A stretch of DNA of 64,000 nt from NCBI GenBank assembly GCA_963751775.1, contig CAVVVW010000008.1, positions 62,001 through 126,000 on the forward strand. Reading direction: 5' to 3'. The notes under the pieces are model-generated. The model did no database searches and had not been told where the DNA came from. It was given only the letters and a program-made list of their open reading frames with translations. The stretch is from CADEEN01 sp963751775 (lineage in GTDB: Bacteria; Pseudomonadota; Gammaproteobacteria; Burkholderiales; Burkholderiaceae_C). Below are positions 34,530-44,635 of the stretch, one piece after another. The translations under genes were made by a program, and so were the position numbers. The stretch's first letter is position 1. The number at the start of each line of letters is the position of its first letter.

Positions 34530-35570
34530 GTGCCATCGACGACCGTCAATCGAACGCCCGGCAGCGCGCCCGCCACACCCGAATCAGGCACGCGCCTGAT
34601 CGGCGCCCTGACGGCCGCGCCGGCGGTGATCCGGCAGTTCGGCATCGATCCCGCGCCGATCATTGCGGCGGCAGGGCTCGCGCCGGGGCTCTTCGACGAC
34701 CCATCCAACCGGATCCCTTACGAAGGCGCGTTGCGCTTCCTGAACGAGGCTGCGGCGCGCACGCGCTGCCCGCACCTCGGCCTGTTGATCGGGCGCATGT
34801 GGCGTGTTTCGGACCTGGGCTTGCTCGGCGAATTGGTCCGCCATGCACCGACGCTGGGCGCGGCCCTGCAGGAGTTCGTCGTCAACCACCATCTCAACAG
34901 CGAGGGCGCGCTCGCCTTCGTGGTGCAGCGCGACCGCGTGGTCGACATCGGCTACGCAATCTACTTGCCGTTTGCCGGAAGCCATTCGGTGCTCTACGAC
35001 GGCGCTCTCGCGGCGATGACGAGCTTCCTGCGCGAGCTGTGTGGAGAAGGCTGGTTTCCCGCCGCGGTCTTCATGTCCCATTCGGCGCCGGCCGATGTCG
35101 CACCCTATCGCGAGTACTTCCGGGCGCCGCTGCACTTCGATTCGGACGTCTGCGCCCTGCGATTCGGGGCGGACTGGCTGACCCGACCGGTGGTGGGTGC
35201 CGACCCCCAGCGCCTGCGACTCGCCCGCGAGCGGGCGCTGGCCATCGGCGAGGCCACGCTCGTCGAGCAGGTGCACCGCAACTTGCGCACCTTGCTGATG
35301 CACGGCCGCAGCTCGGGTGCCGACGTCGCGCAATCGCTGGCGATGCACCGGCGCACGCTGGACCGCCGCCTCCAATCGGCGGGCACGAGCTTCCAGCAGG
35401 TGCTCGACCGCGTACGCTTGGCGATGGCGAAGGAACTGCTGCAGGAGTCCACGATCGCCCTGGTCGACATCACGGCCGCGCTGGGCTACGCCGACGACGT
35501 CTCGTTCATCCGGGCGTTCCGGCGCTGGACGGGGACCACGCCCGGCGCGTGGCGGGACTCGGCACGCTGA
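34530..35570 (+). CDS. AraC family regulator with arabinose-binding-like N-domain
   Basis: A 346-residue regulator. The N-terminal ligand domain (LIGALTAAPAVIRQFGIDP, PHLGLLIGRMWRVSDLGLLG) is of the type found in OruR-like AraC proteins. The C-terminal double helix-turn-helix includes SLAMHRRTLDRRLQSAGTSF and DITAALGYADDVSFIRAFRR followed by WTGTTPGAWR. The start is uncertain: GTG at 34530 with AGGA nine bases upstream is preferred over GTG at 34410. Divergent from the patatin-bdhA operon, which it probably regulates in response to a metabolite (inference). Confidence 0.85.
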   Translation: MPSTTVNRTPGSAPATPESGTRLIGALTAAPAVIRQFGIDPAPIIAAAGLAPGLFDDPSNRIPYEGALRFLNEAAARTRCPHLGLLIGRMWRVSDLGLLGELVRHAPTLGAALQEFVVNHHLNSEGALAFVVQRDRVVDIGYAIYLPFAGSHSVLYDGALAAMTSFLRELCGEGWFPAAVFMSHSAPADVAPYREYFRAPLHFDSDVCALRFGADWLTRPVVGADPQRLRLARERALAIGEATLVEQVHRNLRTLLMHGRSSGADVAQSLAMHRRTLDRRLQSAGTSFQQVLDRVRLAMAKELLQESTIALVDITAALGYADDVSFIRAFRRWTGTTPGAWRDSAR

Positions 35571-35641
35571 GCATGGCCGGCTGCACGGGGCTATCGTCCG
35601 CACGAGCCGAGGCCGCGCCCCAGTACGCCTAGGTCCTTTGA

Positions 35642-37111
35642 CTACAGCACCGGCCCCATGGTGGCGACAAGGTTGTTCCACAGCCGCCGCGACCTTGGCC
35701 AAGACGCAACCGCTTCGCTGGTGACACGCGTCGAGCGCGCAATGTATTCCTGCTGGCGCTCGCGCAGTGCGGCGGTGAGCCCGGGATCGTGGAACAAGAT
35801 ATTGTTCTCGTAATTGAGGTCGAAGCTGCGCCGGTCCATGTTCGCCGACCCGATCAAGGTCACTTCGCCGTCCACAGTGAGCGACTTCGTATGCAGGAGG
35901 CCGCCGACGTACTCGAAGACATTGACTCCGGCGGCGAGCAGATCCGCGTAATAGCTGCGGCTGGCCGCACCGACGATCCATGAGTCGTTCCGTGCCGGAA
36001 AGACGATCGTCGTATTCACGCCGCGGTAGGCTGTCGTGCAAAGCGCGCTGAGCAGGGCGTCATCGGGCACGAAGTATGGTGTTGTGACGACGATCTCGCG
36101 CCGCGCCGAGAACATCAGGGACTCGAACATCTCGGCCATGGCGGACGGTCGCATTGTCGGGCCAGTGCCGATCACCTGCGCCAGCACACCGCCCGACGTG
36201 GCGAAGGGCAAGGGGCCGCTCAGAAGCGCGCTGAGATTCTCGTCCACCCGGGTCATCCAGTCGCTCGCAAATAGGATCTGGTTCTGCCGGGCGATCGGGC
36301 CCTCGAAACGCATCACGGCGTCCACCCACGGCGCGTACTTGGCCTTGACGAGGAACTCGGGGTCCGCGCAGTTCTGGCTGCCACAGTAGGTGATGCGATC
36401 GTCGATGACCACGATCTTGCGATGATTGCGAAGGTCGATGCGGCCGATGAACGGACGCAGCAACGGACGCAGCAATGGATTGCCGATGGGCAGGCCCACA
36501 GCCATGCGCACGCCCGCGGCGCGCATTGCCTGCCAATGCTCGGAACGAATCATCTTGCGCGAGCCCATGTCGTCGGCCATCGCCCGACAGGTCACGCCAC
36601 GTGTGGCCGCGCGCTTCAGCGCCTCGACGACCTTGCAGCCGTTTCGATCGGCCAGCCAGATGTAGAACAGCAGGTGCACATGATCTCTCGCGGCGTCGAT
36701 GTCGGCCACCATCGTGTCGATCGTCGCATTGGAGTCCACCATCAGCCGCGCGGTGTTGCCGCCGAGCGGGCGGAACCCGCTGATCGAGTGGCCCAGCTCG
36801 AACAGATGCCGGTATCGCTCGGGCGGCTCGCTTGCGGGGTGCGCCACGCCTGCAGCACGTTGACTGGGAGTTGATGGCAGCTGCTGGATGACCGCTCGCA
36901 GCCGCTGTAATCGGCGACGCCCGATATCTACCTCACCCAGCAACAAATAGGCCATTGCGCCCAGCAGCGGCAGCACACCGACGACCGCCATCCACGCGAT
37001 GCGTGAGGCAGGATTGCGATGCGGCCGAAGCAGGATGCGCGCGATGACCGCCAGTTGTAGCAGCGTGATGATGGCAAGCGCAATCAGCGAGTCGTGAAAC
37101 GCGGCGAGCAT
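35642..37111 (-). CDS. cls: Cardiolipin synthase (phospholipase D family)
   Basis: An intact 489-residue inner-membrane enzyme that condenses phosphatidylglycerol into cardiolipin. Two N-terminal transmembrane helices (LIALAIITLLQLAVIARIL; IAWMAVVGVLPLLGAMAYLLL) precede two phospholipase D domains. HKD motif one is NHRKIVVIDD with His230, motif two LHTKSLTVDGE, each followed by the GSQN or GSAN strand. Start at 37111 chosen because the first helix follows directly. Convergent with the AraC gene. Confidence 0.92.
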   Translation of the reverse strand: MLAAFHDSLIALAIITLLQLAVIARILLRPHRNPASRIAWMAVVGVLPLLGAMAYLLLGEVDIGRRRLQRLRAVIQQLPSTPSQRAAGVAHPASEPPERYRHLFELGHSISGFRPLGGNTARLMVDSNATIDTMVADIDAARDHVHLLFYIWLADRNGCKVVEALKRAATRGVTCRAMADDMGSRKMIRSEHWQAMRAAGVRMAVGLPIGNPLLRPLLRPFIGRIDLRNHRKIVVIDDRITYCGSQNCADPEFLVKAKYAPWVDAVMRFEGPIARQNQILFASDWMTRVDENLSALLSGPLPFATSGGVLAQVIGTGPTMRPSAMAEMFESLMFSARREIVVTTPYFVPDDALLSALCTTAYRGVNTTIVFPARNDSWIVGAASRSYYADLLAAGVNVFEYVGGLLHTKSLTVDGEVTLIGSANMDRRSFDLNYENNILFHDPGLTAALRERQQEYIARSTRVTSEAVASWPRSRRLWNNLVATMGPVL

Positions 37112-37439
37112 ATGGGACCCCCATTTGCAGCGGAAGGCGTGACCGATCGCCGAGTCAGCTGCATGCGGTTTCGACCAGGACCGGCGTATGAATTGGATGT
37201 CAGGTCTTCGATTCCCGACGACCTGAGCGTACCTGCAAACCGGCACGGGACGAGGGCGGACTGGTGGACGCAGCGCTGCTCGCCGTGCCGCACCTTGCCG
37301 GCCTGCGCCGGACGCTCGACAACACGCTCCAACCCGGGCCGATGCTGGAACTCTTCGCCACTATCGGACCGGGATCGATGGCCGCATGCTCACGTGAGGC
37401 GGCATCGCACTACTGGCGCCCGCGGGAATCCAGTCAAAG
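37112..37439. other. Intergenic region upstream of cls
   Basis: About 330 bp between two minus-strand genes. It should hold the cls promoter, but I see no convincing -35/-10 pair, repeat or small gene. Confidence 0.4.
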
Positions 37440-38072
37440 TTACCGGCCGATCACGCCGATCGCACGCAGCGCATTCAAAATGACCTGGACCGCGAACGCC
37501 AGTTGCGCCACCGCAAGCACAGCACCCAGGAGTTGCAGTGGAACCAGCAACGAATGCCGTTTGACAATCCGGTCGTTGTAGAACATCACCAAGAAGTTCA
37601 GCGTCATCACAAGGACCAGCGCAGACGCCACGACCAAGTGTCCGTCGGGGCTGCCGGATGCCAGCAGCACGAACACCATCAGCGCCGCCACACCCGCCGG
37701 CGTCATGATGACCTGCGTAGCCAGCGGCGTCAGTGCGATCTGCACAGCACTGGCATCGTTCAGCAACTTGGCTGCCGCGTCGCTGCGGCCGAAGATCGCG
37801 TTCAGCGACCAGATAAGCAGGATCAATCCGCCGGTCAGCTGAAGTGTCGGCACGGCGAGGTGGTATCTGGTGACCAGCGTGCGCGCAAGCAGGCCGATGG
37901 CCACACACATCGCCGTCGCGAACAATGTCGCGTAGGCCGCCACGCGCTGGAGATAGGGGCGATCGGCGCCTTGTGTCAGGCGAGCGAAGGCCGGGATGAG
38001 CTTGGTTGGTCCAAGGGTCAGGAAGAAGACCGTCAAGACGTACGAGAAGTCGAACATCGCCTCTGGGATCAT
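37440..38072 (-). CDS. MarC family membrane protein (second copy)
   Basis: A 210-residue membrane protein of about six helices, related to MarC: LTLGPTKLIPAFARLT replaces the usual NPPG signature region, GGLILLIWSLNAIFG and ALTPLATQVIMTPAGVAAL match the family's central blocks. It is distant from the MarC at 13537-14199. The start at 38072 is supported by AAGAGGAC. No clear operon partner. Function unknown. Confidence 0.75.
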   Translation of the reverse strand: MIPEAMFDFSYVLTVFFLTLGPTKLIPAFARLTQGADRPYLQRVAAYATLFATAMCVAIGLLARTLVTRYHLAVPTLQLTGGLILLIWSLNAIFGRSDAAAKLLNDASAVQIALTPLATQVIMTPAGVAALMVFVLLASGSPDGHLVVASALVLVMTLNFLVMFYNDRIVKRHSLLVPLQLLGAVLAVAQLAFAVQVILNALRAIGVIGR

Positions 38073-38174
38073 GGAGTCCTCTTTCGCGCAGTGGACGCAA
38101 CATTGCCAACCGCAGTATGTTGCCATCGTTCTCGCATCAGCGGCTCAGAGGCCGTCGAACCGCACCGCGGGCAC

Positions 38175-38193
38175 ATCTCGGAACGACCGAGAT
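38175..38193 (-). terminator. Hairpin in the 380-bp gap upstream of the second marC
   Basis: ATCTCGG (38175-38181) pairs with CCGAGAT (38187-38193) around a 5-nt loop. It lies between the PlpD-like gene stop (38453) and the MarC start (38072). No T-run follows on the minus strand, so a terminator role is uncertain. The rest of 38073-38452 holds no recognisable gene. Confidence 0.3.
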
Positions 38194-38452
38194 CTGCCAT
38201 GTCCTGCGATGCGGGACGCGCAGGTCGAATTTGTCGAATCGTGCGATCAAGCTGCGCCTGCTATTGCCCGCGTAACCTGACCGATTCGCCGTGCGCTCAC
38301 CGGGGCTGGCCCCGACGACCTCGGTCATCTCGCCTTGCAGCACCTTGTGCATCGACTGCCCGAGCAGCCGCTTACTGGCATCGGGCGGGGCAGGCGCAAC
38401 GCCTGTTCGGCGTGTCGGCCAGCCTGAAACCAGCCGGTGCCGCTGCAGGCCC

Positions 38453-38534
38453 TCAGAACGGCCGGCCGAGGTAGAAGTAGAAGCTTTGCGTACTGTCCGC
38501 CGACCGTCCGTAGCCGAGGTACGCCGGTCCGACG
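38453..38534 (-). repeat. 82-bp sequence shared with 22768-22849
   Basis: This is the intact 3' end of the PlpD-like gene, including its stop codon. The displaced copy at 22768 differs at nine positions by hand alignment. See the 22768-22849 entry. Confidence 0.8.
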
Positions 38535-40706
38535 GGGCTGTCGGCAGCGACGAAGAAGGCGATCGACTTCAGCACGCCGCTCGCGTTGCCTGGCACCAGG
38601 GGGTTGGTGTAGTTGCCGGCTTCGAGCGACACGCCGCCGTAGGCGCCGTCGAAGATCCCACCGCGCACGATCCGGCGGTAGTACCATCAACTGGCCGTAC
38701 TGCATGTTCGCGCCGACCAGTTGCCCGGTGGCGTAACCCGACTGCGACAGGAACCCGCCCCACTGAATCTGGTCGTAGGCCGGCAACGGATCGGAGCCGA
38801 TCTTTCCGCCCGCGCGGGCCGAGAATCGCACCGTGTTCTCGCCGAAAGACTGGACCACGCTGCCGCTGGCCAGCCATTTGGCGTAAGTGGCGTCTGCGCC
38901 GAGGCTGCTGGTCGAGTTGTACACCGACACGTTGGCCGACCACCCCTGGCGCGGGAAGTTCACGTTGTCGAGCTGGTCGAAGAACCAGGCTTGTCTTGAA
39001 CGCGCCCCGGGCGTAGGTGACGTCCGACGGGTCGATGAGTGCCGGCCCCGTGTCGAGCCGGGGAATCAGCTGGCCACCCTCGACGCCGAGCCTGAACATG
39101 CCGTACTGGCCGAACTGGACGCCGACGTCCACCGCGGCCAGGCGCGACCCGACGTTGTAGACCGCGACCTGATCCTGGCCCCTGAACAGGTTCACGCGCT
39201 CCTGCGAAAACTCCACGCGCGGCGCGACGAAGTACCGGCCCTTGACGTTGAGCGGCTGGTAGAACTCCATGCGCAGGCTGTTGTTGAACCCCACCTGCAG
39301 GTCGGTGCGCAGTTCCGCACCGAGCGAGTTCAGCCAGGTCATGCGATGGCCGGCGATGGCGTTGAAGTAGGTTTCACCCGAGAAGTCGCTGGACAAGCCG
39401 ATGCCCAGGCGCAGGTAGTTCGGGCCCCAGGCCTTCTCGACGGCTTCGACGGCCATCACGCGCTTGCCGGGCTCCTCGAGGATGCGGTAGCTCACGTGCT
39501 CGAAGTCGCCGGTGCCGTACAGGCGCAGCATGTCGGCGTCGATCTGGGCCTGCACCAGCGGCTGGCCCACGGTCGTCTCCATGACCGCCTGCGCCGCCTG
39601 CGGGTTGACGCGCTCGAGGTCGTTGAAGCGGATCTCGTCGACCGGCTGCAGGGAGGGCGCCATTGCCACCTGCTGGCGCTTGCGCAGCGCTGCGTATTCG
39701 GCCGGCGGCAGCGAAAGCTGCGCGAGCCTGTCCGCCACCTTGCGCGCCGCCGCCTCGCCGATCGGCATCGTGATCGACAGGTTGTCGAAATCCCCGGTCG
39801 AGAAGTCGCCGAGTTCCGGCGAGATCAGGATGTCGGTCGGCTTCAGCGAGGCCAGCGAGGTCTGCACGTTCTGCTCGGTCAGGATGCTGAGCATCTGACC
39901 GGCCACGCCCAGGATCGAGTTCAGCTGCTCGCGCTTGAGCAGCGGCGTGCCGACGTTCACCGCGATGATGACGTCGGCACCCATCGCGCGCGCGGACTCC
40001 ACCGGCAGGTTGCTGGTGAGCATGCCGTCGACCAGGATCATGCCGCCGTACTCCGCCGGCGCCACGGCGCCCGGCACCGACATGCTGGCGCGCATCACGC
40101 TGGCCAGTTCGCCTTCGCTGAAGACCACCGCCTTGCCGGTCACCAGGTCGGTCGCCACGGCGCGGAACGGGATCGACAGGTCATCGAAGCGGTGGTAACC
40201 CTGCACCTTCGACAACTCGCGCAGCACGGTCTCGAGCTGCACGCCGGTGACCACGCCCTTGGTCAAGGTGGCCTTGCCCGAACTGGTGCCGATCTCCGGG
40301 CCGATGTAGTTCAGCGTAATCGTCCGCCTTGCGGCGAACCGACATTTCATTGCGCGGCGGGTCCTCCTTGAACAGCCGCTCGACGCTGATGCCCTCGATG
40401 ATCTTCTCCATCTCCGGCACGGTCATGCCCGTCGCGTAGGCGCCGCCGACCAGCGAGCCCATGCTGGTGCCGGTGATGCAGTCGATCGGCACCCGGTACT
40501 CCTCGAGGACCTTGATCACGCCGACATGCGCCGCGCCGCGCGCGCCGCCGCCCGAGAGCACCAGGCAGATCTTCGGCCGCTTGGCGCCGGGCGCCGGCTT
40601 TGGCGCATCCTCGGCACGGGCCGGCAGGGCCGCGCTGCGAACAGCGTGCCGCGACCGCCAGCCAGGCAACGGCCGCGGCGGCCCGAATGGAGGCTCGCGC
40701 AGCCAT
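38453..40706 (-). CDS. PlpD-like patatin/outer-membrane barrel protein (type V secretion-like), about four frameshifts
   Basis: About 750 residues after repair. Order: signal peptide (RAAAAVAWLAVAA), patatin domain with LSGGGARGAAHVGV, nucleophile GTSMG and Asp in ILVDGMLTSN; a POTRA-like segment (IRFNDLERVNPQAAQAVME); then a BamA-type barrel (GIGLSSDFSGETYFNAIAG and strands up to the final SFYFYLGRPF ending in Phe). This is the layout of PlpD, a fused lipase plus barrel. Shifts lie near 40640, 40330, 38990 and 38670. It should sit in the outer membrane with the lipase domain exported. It starts 49 bp after the DUF4105 gene. Confidence 0.88.
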
Positions 40707-40755
40707 CGCCGGCAACCCGGTCAGGACAGGCCCGCTGATGTACGCCTTGCATGGT

Positions 40756-41759
40756 CTATTGACCCTCCCGGATGCGCCGCGAAAAGTCCGCCGCCGTGTC
40801 CGCCGCCTGCGCGCGGGTGTTGACATGGGCACGCCGCATCAGTTCGGGGAATGGCACGCGGGTGTCGAGCCGGCCGAGCTCGTAGAGGTACTCCGGCACA
40901 TAACCGCTGGCCAGGATCTTCCAGCTGAAGGGCACATGTGCCGCGTTGACCAGGGAGTGGCACCAGATATTGGTCGTGCAGTTCGTGGTCAGGGTGTTGT
41001 AGAACTCCGGGCGGGTATTGAGCGCGTTGACCTCCTTCATGTAGTCGAGAAACAGCGCCCGTGCGTCGCCGATCTGCCCCTGCACCCGATAGACGTACAC
41101 GTCTTCGGGCGGATCGTGGCGGTAGTTCGTGCGCAGGCGGATGACATCGCGCTCGTCGGCCACGACGTAGAACAGTTCGTACTGGCGGAAGAACCCCTTG
41201 ATGGTCGAATAGCCCTCGCCCTTCTCCTTGCGCGTCTCGATCGAGATCGCGAGATGTTCACCGTCGGCAAAGGCGAAGCTGACGAAGGTGTGCGCGATCG
41301 CCGGCCCCATCCAGTAGACCGCGACGAGGTCGACGCCCACGAGCTTGCTCAGCTCGAAGCGTTTGTCGTAGTAGGCCGGGGTGTAGTCAGTACTCGCTGC
41401 GGTAGTCGAAGTTGCGGATGTTGTGCACCGTGACGACATCGCCTTCGATCGTGGCACGCGACAGCAGCGCCACGTCGGCCTGCCAGTCGCGATCGTTGGA
41501 CGGCTCGATGCCGCGCCACCAGACCAGCAATGCAATGAAGAGCACCACGTAAGTGCCCATGGCCCGCCAGCGCCAACGACGAAATCCCAGCGCGATCAAG
41601 GCCAGCAGCGAGATCAATGCAACGATGGCCGTCGCGCCGTTGCGCAGCGCATCGTCGTGCGGACCCGAATACAGCATGGCCAGCGTGGCCCAGAGTCCCG
41701 CCGCTGCCGTCAGCAGCCACAAGAAGCACGATGCCGACGGCCTTGACGATGCTTGTCAT
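40756..41759 (-). CDS. DUF4105 (Lnb-like N-terminal periplasmic) protein, frameshifted
   Basis: About 333 residues after repair. Three N-terminal transmembrane helices (IVKAVGIVLL, AIVALISLLALIALGFRR, AMGTYVVLFIALLVWW) precede a periplasmic DUF4105 domain: VGVDLVAVYWMGPAIAHTFVSF (in part), RKEKGEGYSTIKGFFRQYELFYVVADERD and NTLTTNCTTNIW. The conserved His and the Cys of TTNCTTN could form a hydrolase site, as in the papain-like fold proposed for this family. Shifts lie near 41725 and 41390. It lies upstream of the PlpD-like gene and could be co-transcribed. Confidence 0.8.
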
Positions 41760-42066
41760 CGCGACGAAACCGCCGTTCAGCCCGGTCGGACAATTGATGC
41801 TTGGGTGACGGACAGACATGGCTTGCGGGATCGATGCATTCAATGCGGGCAAAGTGTACTTGCACGATGGGCTGGTCCGCGCCAGAGCGACGCGCACCGA
41901 AGTGGCGCGGATGACGCTTAGCCTCCCGGGCCGCGACGCGTGGGCCGTGGGGTGCATGGCGGCCGATTCAATGGCCATTCGGCGTTGCCCCGTGCCAGAT
42001 GGCCAAGCGCGTACGCCGCCGCCTTGCCCTCTTAACATCGCGGATCGACACTCTTACAGGCCAGCC
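41760..42066. other. Divergent intergenic region between DUF4105 and MarR genes
   Basis: About 307 bp that must hold two promoters. An open frame running into the MarR gene from 41818 lacks a ribosome site and has no coding resemblance. No confident promoter or operator found. Confidence 0.4.
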
Positions 42067-42480
42067 ATGACCGAAATTGCCTGCGCCTGCACGCGCGCAC
42101 GGCGCGCCGCCAGGACACTGACCACTCTCTACGACGCCGCGCTGCAGCCCGTGGGCTTGCAGATCACGCAGTTCTCGCTGTTGCGCACGGTCGATCGACT
42201 GGCACCCGTCAACGTATCGGTGCTGGCCGAGGCGATGCTGCTCGACAGGTCCACGCTGGGCAGGAATCTCACGGTCCTCGAACGACGCGGCCTGCTTGTG
42301 CTTTCTGGCGGTGCCGACCTGCGCGAACGTGCACTGACCCTTTCGCCAAGCGCCCGGCGGCTGCTTCGAAAAGCCGTTCCGCTGTGGGAGGCGGCGCAGC
42401 GCACGGTCGGCAGGCGTCTGGGCAAGCGCGCGGTCGCCGACCTGTTCGAACTGCTGGAAAAGGTCGAGGCACTGCGATAG
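42067..42480 (+). CDS. MarR family transcriptional regulator
   Basis: A 137-residue winged-helix regulator. The recognition region is VNVSVLAEAMLLDRSTLGRN (helix-turn-helix, about residues 50-70), followed by the wing GLLVLSGGADLRERALTLS. The N- and C-terminal helices (RAARTLTTLYDAALQPVGL; LWEAAQRTVGRRLGK) form the dimer interface. Start ATG 42067 chosen from family alignment. It lies 56 bp upstream of a mandelate-racemase-family gene that it probably controls through a palindrome at 42503-42514. Confidence 0.85.
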   Translation: MTEIACACTRARRAARTLTTLYDAALQPVGLQITQFSLLRTVDRLAPVNVSVLAEAMLLDRSTLGRNLTVLERRGLLVLSGGADLRERALTLSPSARRLLRKAVPLWEAAQRTVGRRLGKRAVADLFELLEKVEALR

Positions 42481-42502
42481 GCGCTGGCGTTTTCGTCAAT
42501 GT

Positions 42503-42514
42503 GGGTATATACCC
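42503..42514. promoter_or_regulatory. 12-bp perfect palindrome, candidate MarR operator
   Basis: GGGTATATACCC between the MarR stop and the racemase-family start; flanking GTG and TCAC extend the symmetry imperfectly. Its AT-rich core could also act as a -10 region, so binding would block transcription. Confidence 0.45.
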
Positions 42515-42536
42515 TCACTTTTTGCGAGGGCCCATC

Positions 42537-43637
42537 ATGCTGCATCGACGACTCACCTACCGCTCGGTCAACGTCAGACCCGTGCTGGTGCCACTCACGC
42601 GACCGATCGTGTCCAGGGTCGGTCACTTCGATCACTGGCCACTCATCCTCATCGACCTGCAGACCGACGAAGGCATCGTCGGCAGGAGCTATCTCGAGCC
42701 CTACCTGAAGGATGCGGCGCGCTACATCGTCCCGGCCGTGCACGACCTGGCCAAGGCGCGCGCGGGAATGCCGATCCGGCCGCTCGATGATTTCCAGAGC
42801 GCGCGCAAAGCACTCAACCTCATCGGCTACGAGGGGCTGTCGATGATCGCCATCGCCGGCCTCGACATGGCGGCCTGGGACGCATTGGCCAAGGCCGCCG
42901 GGCTGCCCCTGGCCGAGTTCCTCGGCGGCAGCATCGGGCCGGTACAGGCCTACAACAGCAATGGTCTGTGGCTGACCGACGTGGCGGGACTGGCTCGCGA
43001 AGCGGCTGAACTTGTCGCCGAGGGTGATTTCAAGGGCCTGAAGCTGCGCCTCGGGCGCGCGGCGTTGGACGACGATCTGCAGGCCATCCGTAACGTGCGC
43101 GAAGCGGCCGGCAAGGATGTGAAGCTGATGGTCGACTTCAACCAGGGCCTGACGCTTGGAGATGCGCTGCACCGCTGCCACGCACTCGATGGCGAAGGCC
43201 TGTACTGGTTCGAGGAGCCCATCACCTACAACAATCTTCAGGGCTACGCACAGCTGTCACGCGAACTCAAGACGCCGGTGCAGTTGGGCGAGAACTTCTA
43301 CGGACCACGTGAGCTGTCGCGGGCACTGGAAGTGCGGGCCGGCGACTACGTCATGCCCGACCTCATGCGCATCGGCGGCGTGTCCGGCTGGTTGCGATCC
43401 GTGCCGATCGCCGCGGCACTGGGGGTCGAAGTCTCGACCCATCTCTACCCCGAGGTCGCGGCGCACCTGATGCGTGTGACGGAGACTGCGCATTGGCTGG
43501 AATGGCAGGATTGGGCCAATCCCATCCTTGCGCAGCCCTTCCGCGTCGAAGACGGCCAACTGATGGTGCCCGACCGTCCGGGTTGCGGCATCGAGTGGAA
43601 CGAGAAGGCGGTATCGAAGTACGGCTACGGGACTTGA
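42537..43637 (+). CDS. Mandelate racemase/muconate lactonizing-family enzyme (enolase superfamily)
   Basis: An intact 366-residue enolase-superfamily enzyme. Metal ligands D200 (MVDFNQG), E226 (WFEEPI) and E252 (LGENF) and the general base H302 (STHLYPEV) sit exactly five residues later than D195, E221, E247 and H297 of mandelate racemase. K169 aligns with K164, but the residue aligning with the catalytic base K166 is R171 (GLKLRLG). A dehydration or racemisation of a hydroxy acid using mainly the His base is likely; the substrate is unknown. Upstream MarR gene suggests induction by an acid. Confidence 0.88.
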   Translation: MLHRRLTYRSVNVRPVLVPLTRPIVSRVGHFDHWPLILIDLQTDEGIVGRSYLEPYLKDAARYIVPAVHDLAKARAGMPIRPLDDFQSARKALNLIGYEGLSMIAIAGLDMAAWDALAKAAGLPLAEFLGGSIGPVQAYNSNGLWLTDVAGLAREAAELVAEGDFKGLKLRLGRAALDDDLQAIRNVREAAGKDVKLMVDFNQGLTLGDALHRCHALDGEGLYWFEEPITYNNLQGYAQLSRELKTPVQLGENFYGPRELSRALEVRAGDYVMPDLMRIGGVSGWLRSVPIAAALGVEVSTHLYPEVAAHLMRVTETAHWLEWQDWANPILAQPFRVEDGQLMVPDRPGCGIEWNEKAVSKYGYGT

Positions 43638-43701
43638 GGCGGCGCCATCTGTAAGCCCGCATGCAGCCGCCAGGCGGCAGGCGATCGAACGCGAAGCCGC
43701 A

Positions 43702-44635
43702 TCAGCCACGCAGCACGAGCTCTGCGGCCGCCAGGTCTTCGAGCGCGGTGCCGACCGACTTGAACAGCGTGATCTGGTCGGGCGCCGTGCGCCCGGCGCA
43801 GTCGCCGCGCAGCAGCTCGCTCAGCTCGCCACTGATGCGCTCGGGCGTGATGACGCCACGTGCGAGCGTTTGCACCAGGTCGCCGGCTTCGGCCAGCGCG
43901 CCGGCGCGGGTGTCGACGACGATGCGGGTCGCAGCGCGCGATCGCCGCGTCGTCGGCCTCGCGCATGTCGGGGCGATAGCCGCCGACGAGGTCGAGGTGG
44001 GTGCCGGGCCGCAGCCACGCGCCCTGCACCACCGGCGCGGTGGCGGTGGTCGCGCAGCTGACGATGTCGGCCCGCGCCACCGCGGCGGCCAGGTCGACGG
44101 CCGACTCGGCAGCGATGCCTTCTGTGCGCAACTGGCGCACCAGGGCCTCGGCGCTGTCGGGGCGCCGGGCCCAGACCAGCACACGCGACAGGGCCGGCCG
44201 CAACGCCACATGCGCCCGCACCAGCCAAGGCGCCAGGTGCCCGGCACCGACCATCAACAGCGTGTGCGCATCCGTGCGCGCCAGGTGGCGGGCGGCCAGG
44301 GCAGAAGCCGCAGCCGTGCGTCGCACTGTCAACGCGTCGCCATCGAGCAGCGCCAGCGGCACGCCGCTCGTGCGCTCGCTGAGCAGGTAGCTGGCCTGCA
44401 CCGTGGGCAGCCCCTGGGCAGCGGCCTGCGGCATCACGGTGACCAGCTTGACGCCCAGCGCGCCGGCCGACCAGGCCGGCATCAGCAGCAACGAGGCACC
44501 GTCGCCGAGGGCATGTGCGTGGCGCAGCGGCACCTGGGTGTCGCCGGCGACGAAAGCGTCCGCGAGCGCTTGCGCCAGTGCGGCCCAAGGCAGCGCGGCG
44601 TGGACTTCGGCGGCTGAATACACTCGCAGCGACAT
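43702..44635 (-). CDS. Ornithine cyclodeaminase/mu-crystallin family protein, frameshifted
   Basis: About 310 residues. Typical segments are MSLRVYSAAEVHAALPW at the start, LGVKLVTVMPQAA, LALLDGDALTVRRTAAASALA, the NAD(P) motif LLMVGAGHLAPWLVRAH and the C-terminal TLFKSVGTALEDLAAAE. A shift near 43930 splits the last 80 residues. Members include ornithine cyclodeaminase, alanine dehydrogenase and pyrroline-2-carboxylate or ketimine reductase. The divergent D-amino-acid-oxidase-like gene favours an imino-acid reductase role (inference). Its ATG overlaps that gene's ATG on the other strand by two bases. Confidence 0.85.

Noticed and set aside
41818..42066. N-terminal extension of the MarR protein
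   Set aside because: The upstream in-frame codons have no ribosome site and no similarity to the family; standard MarR length fits the start at 42067.
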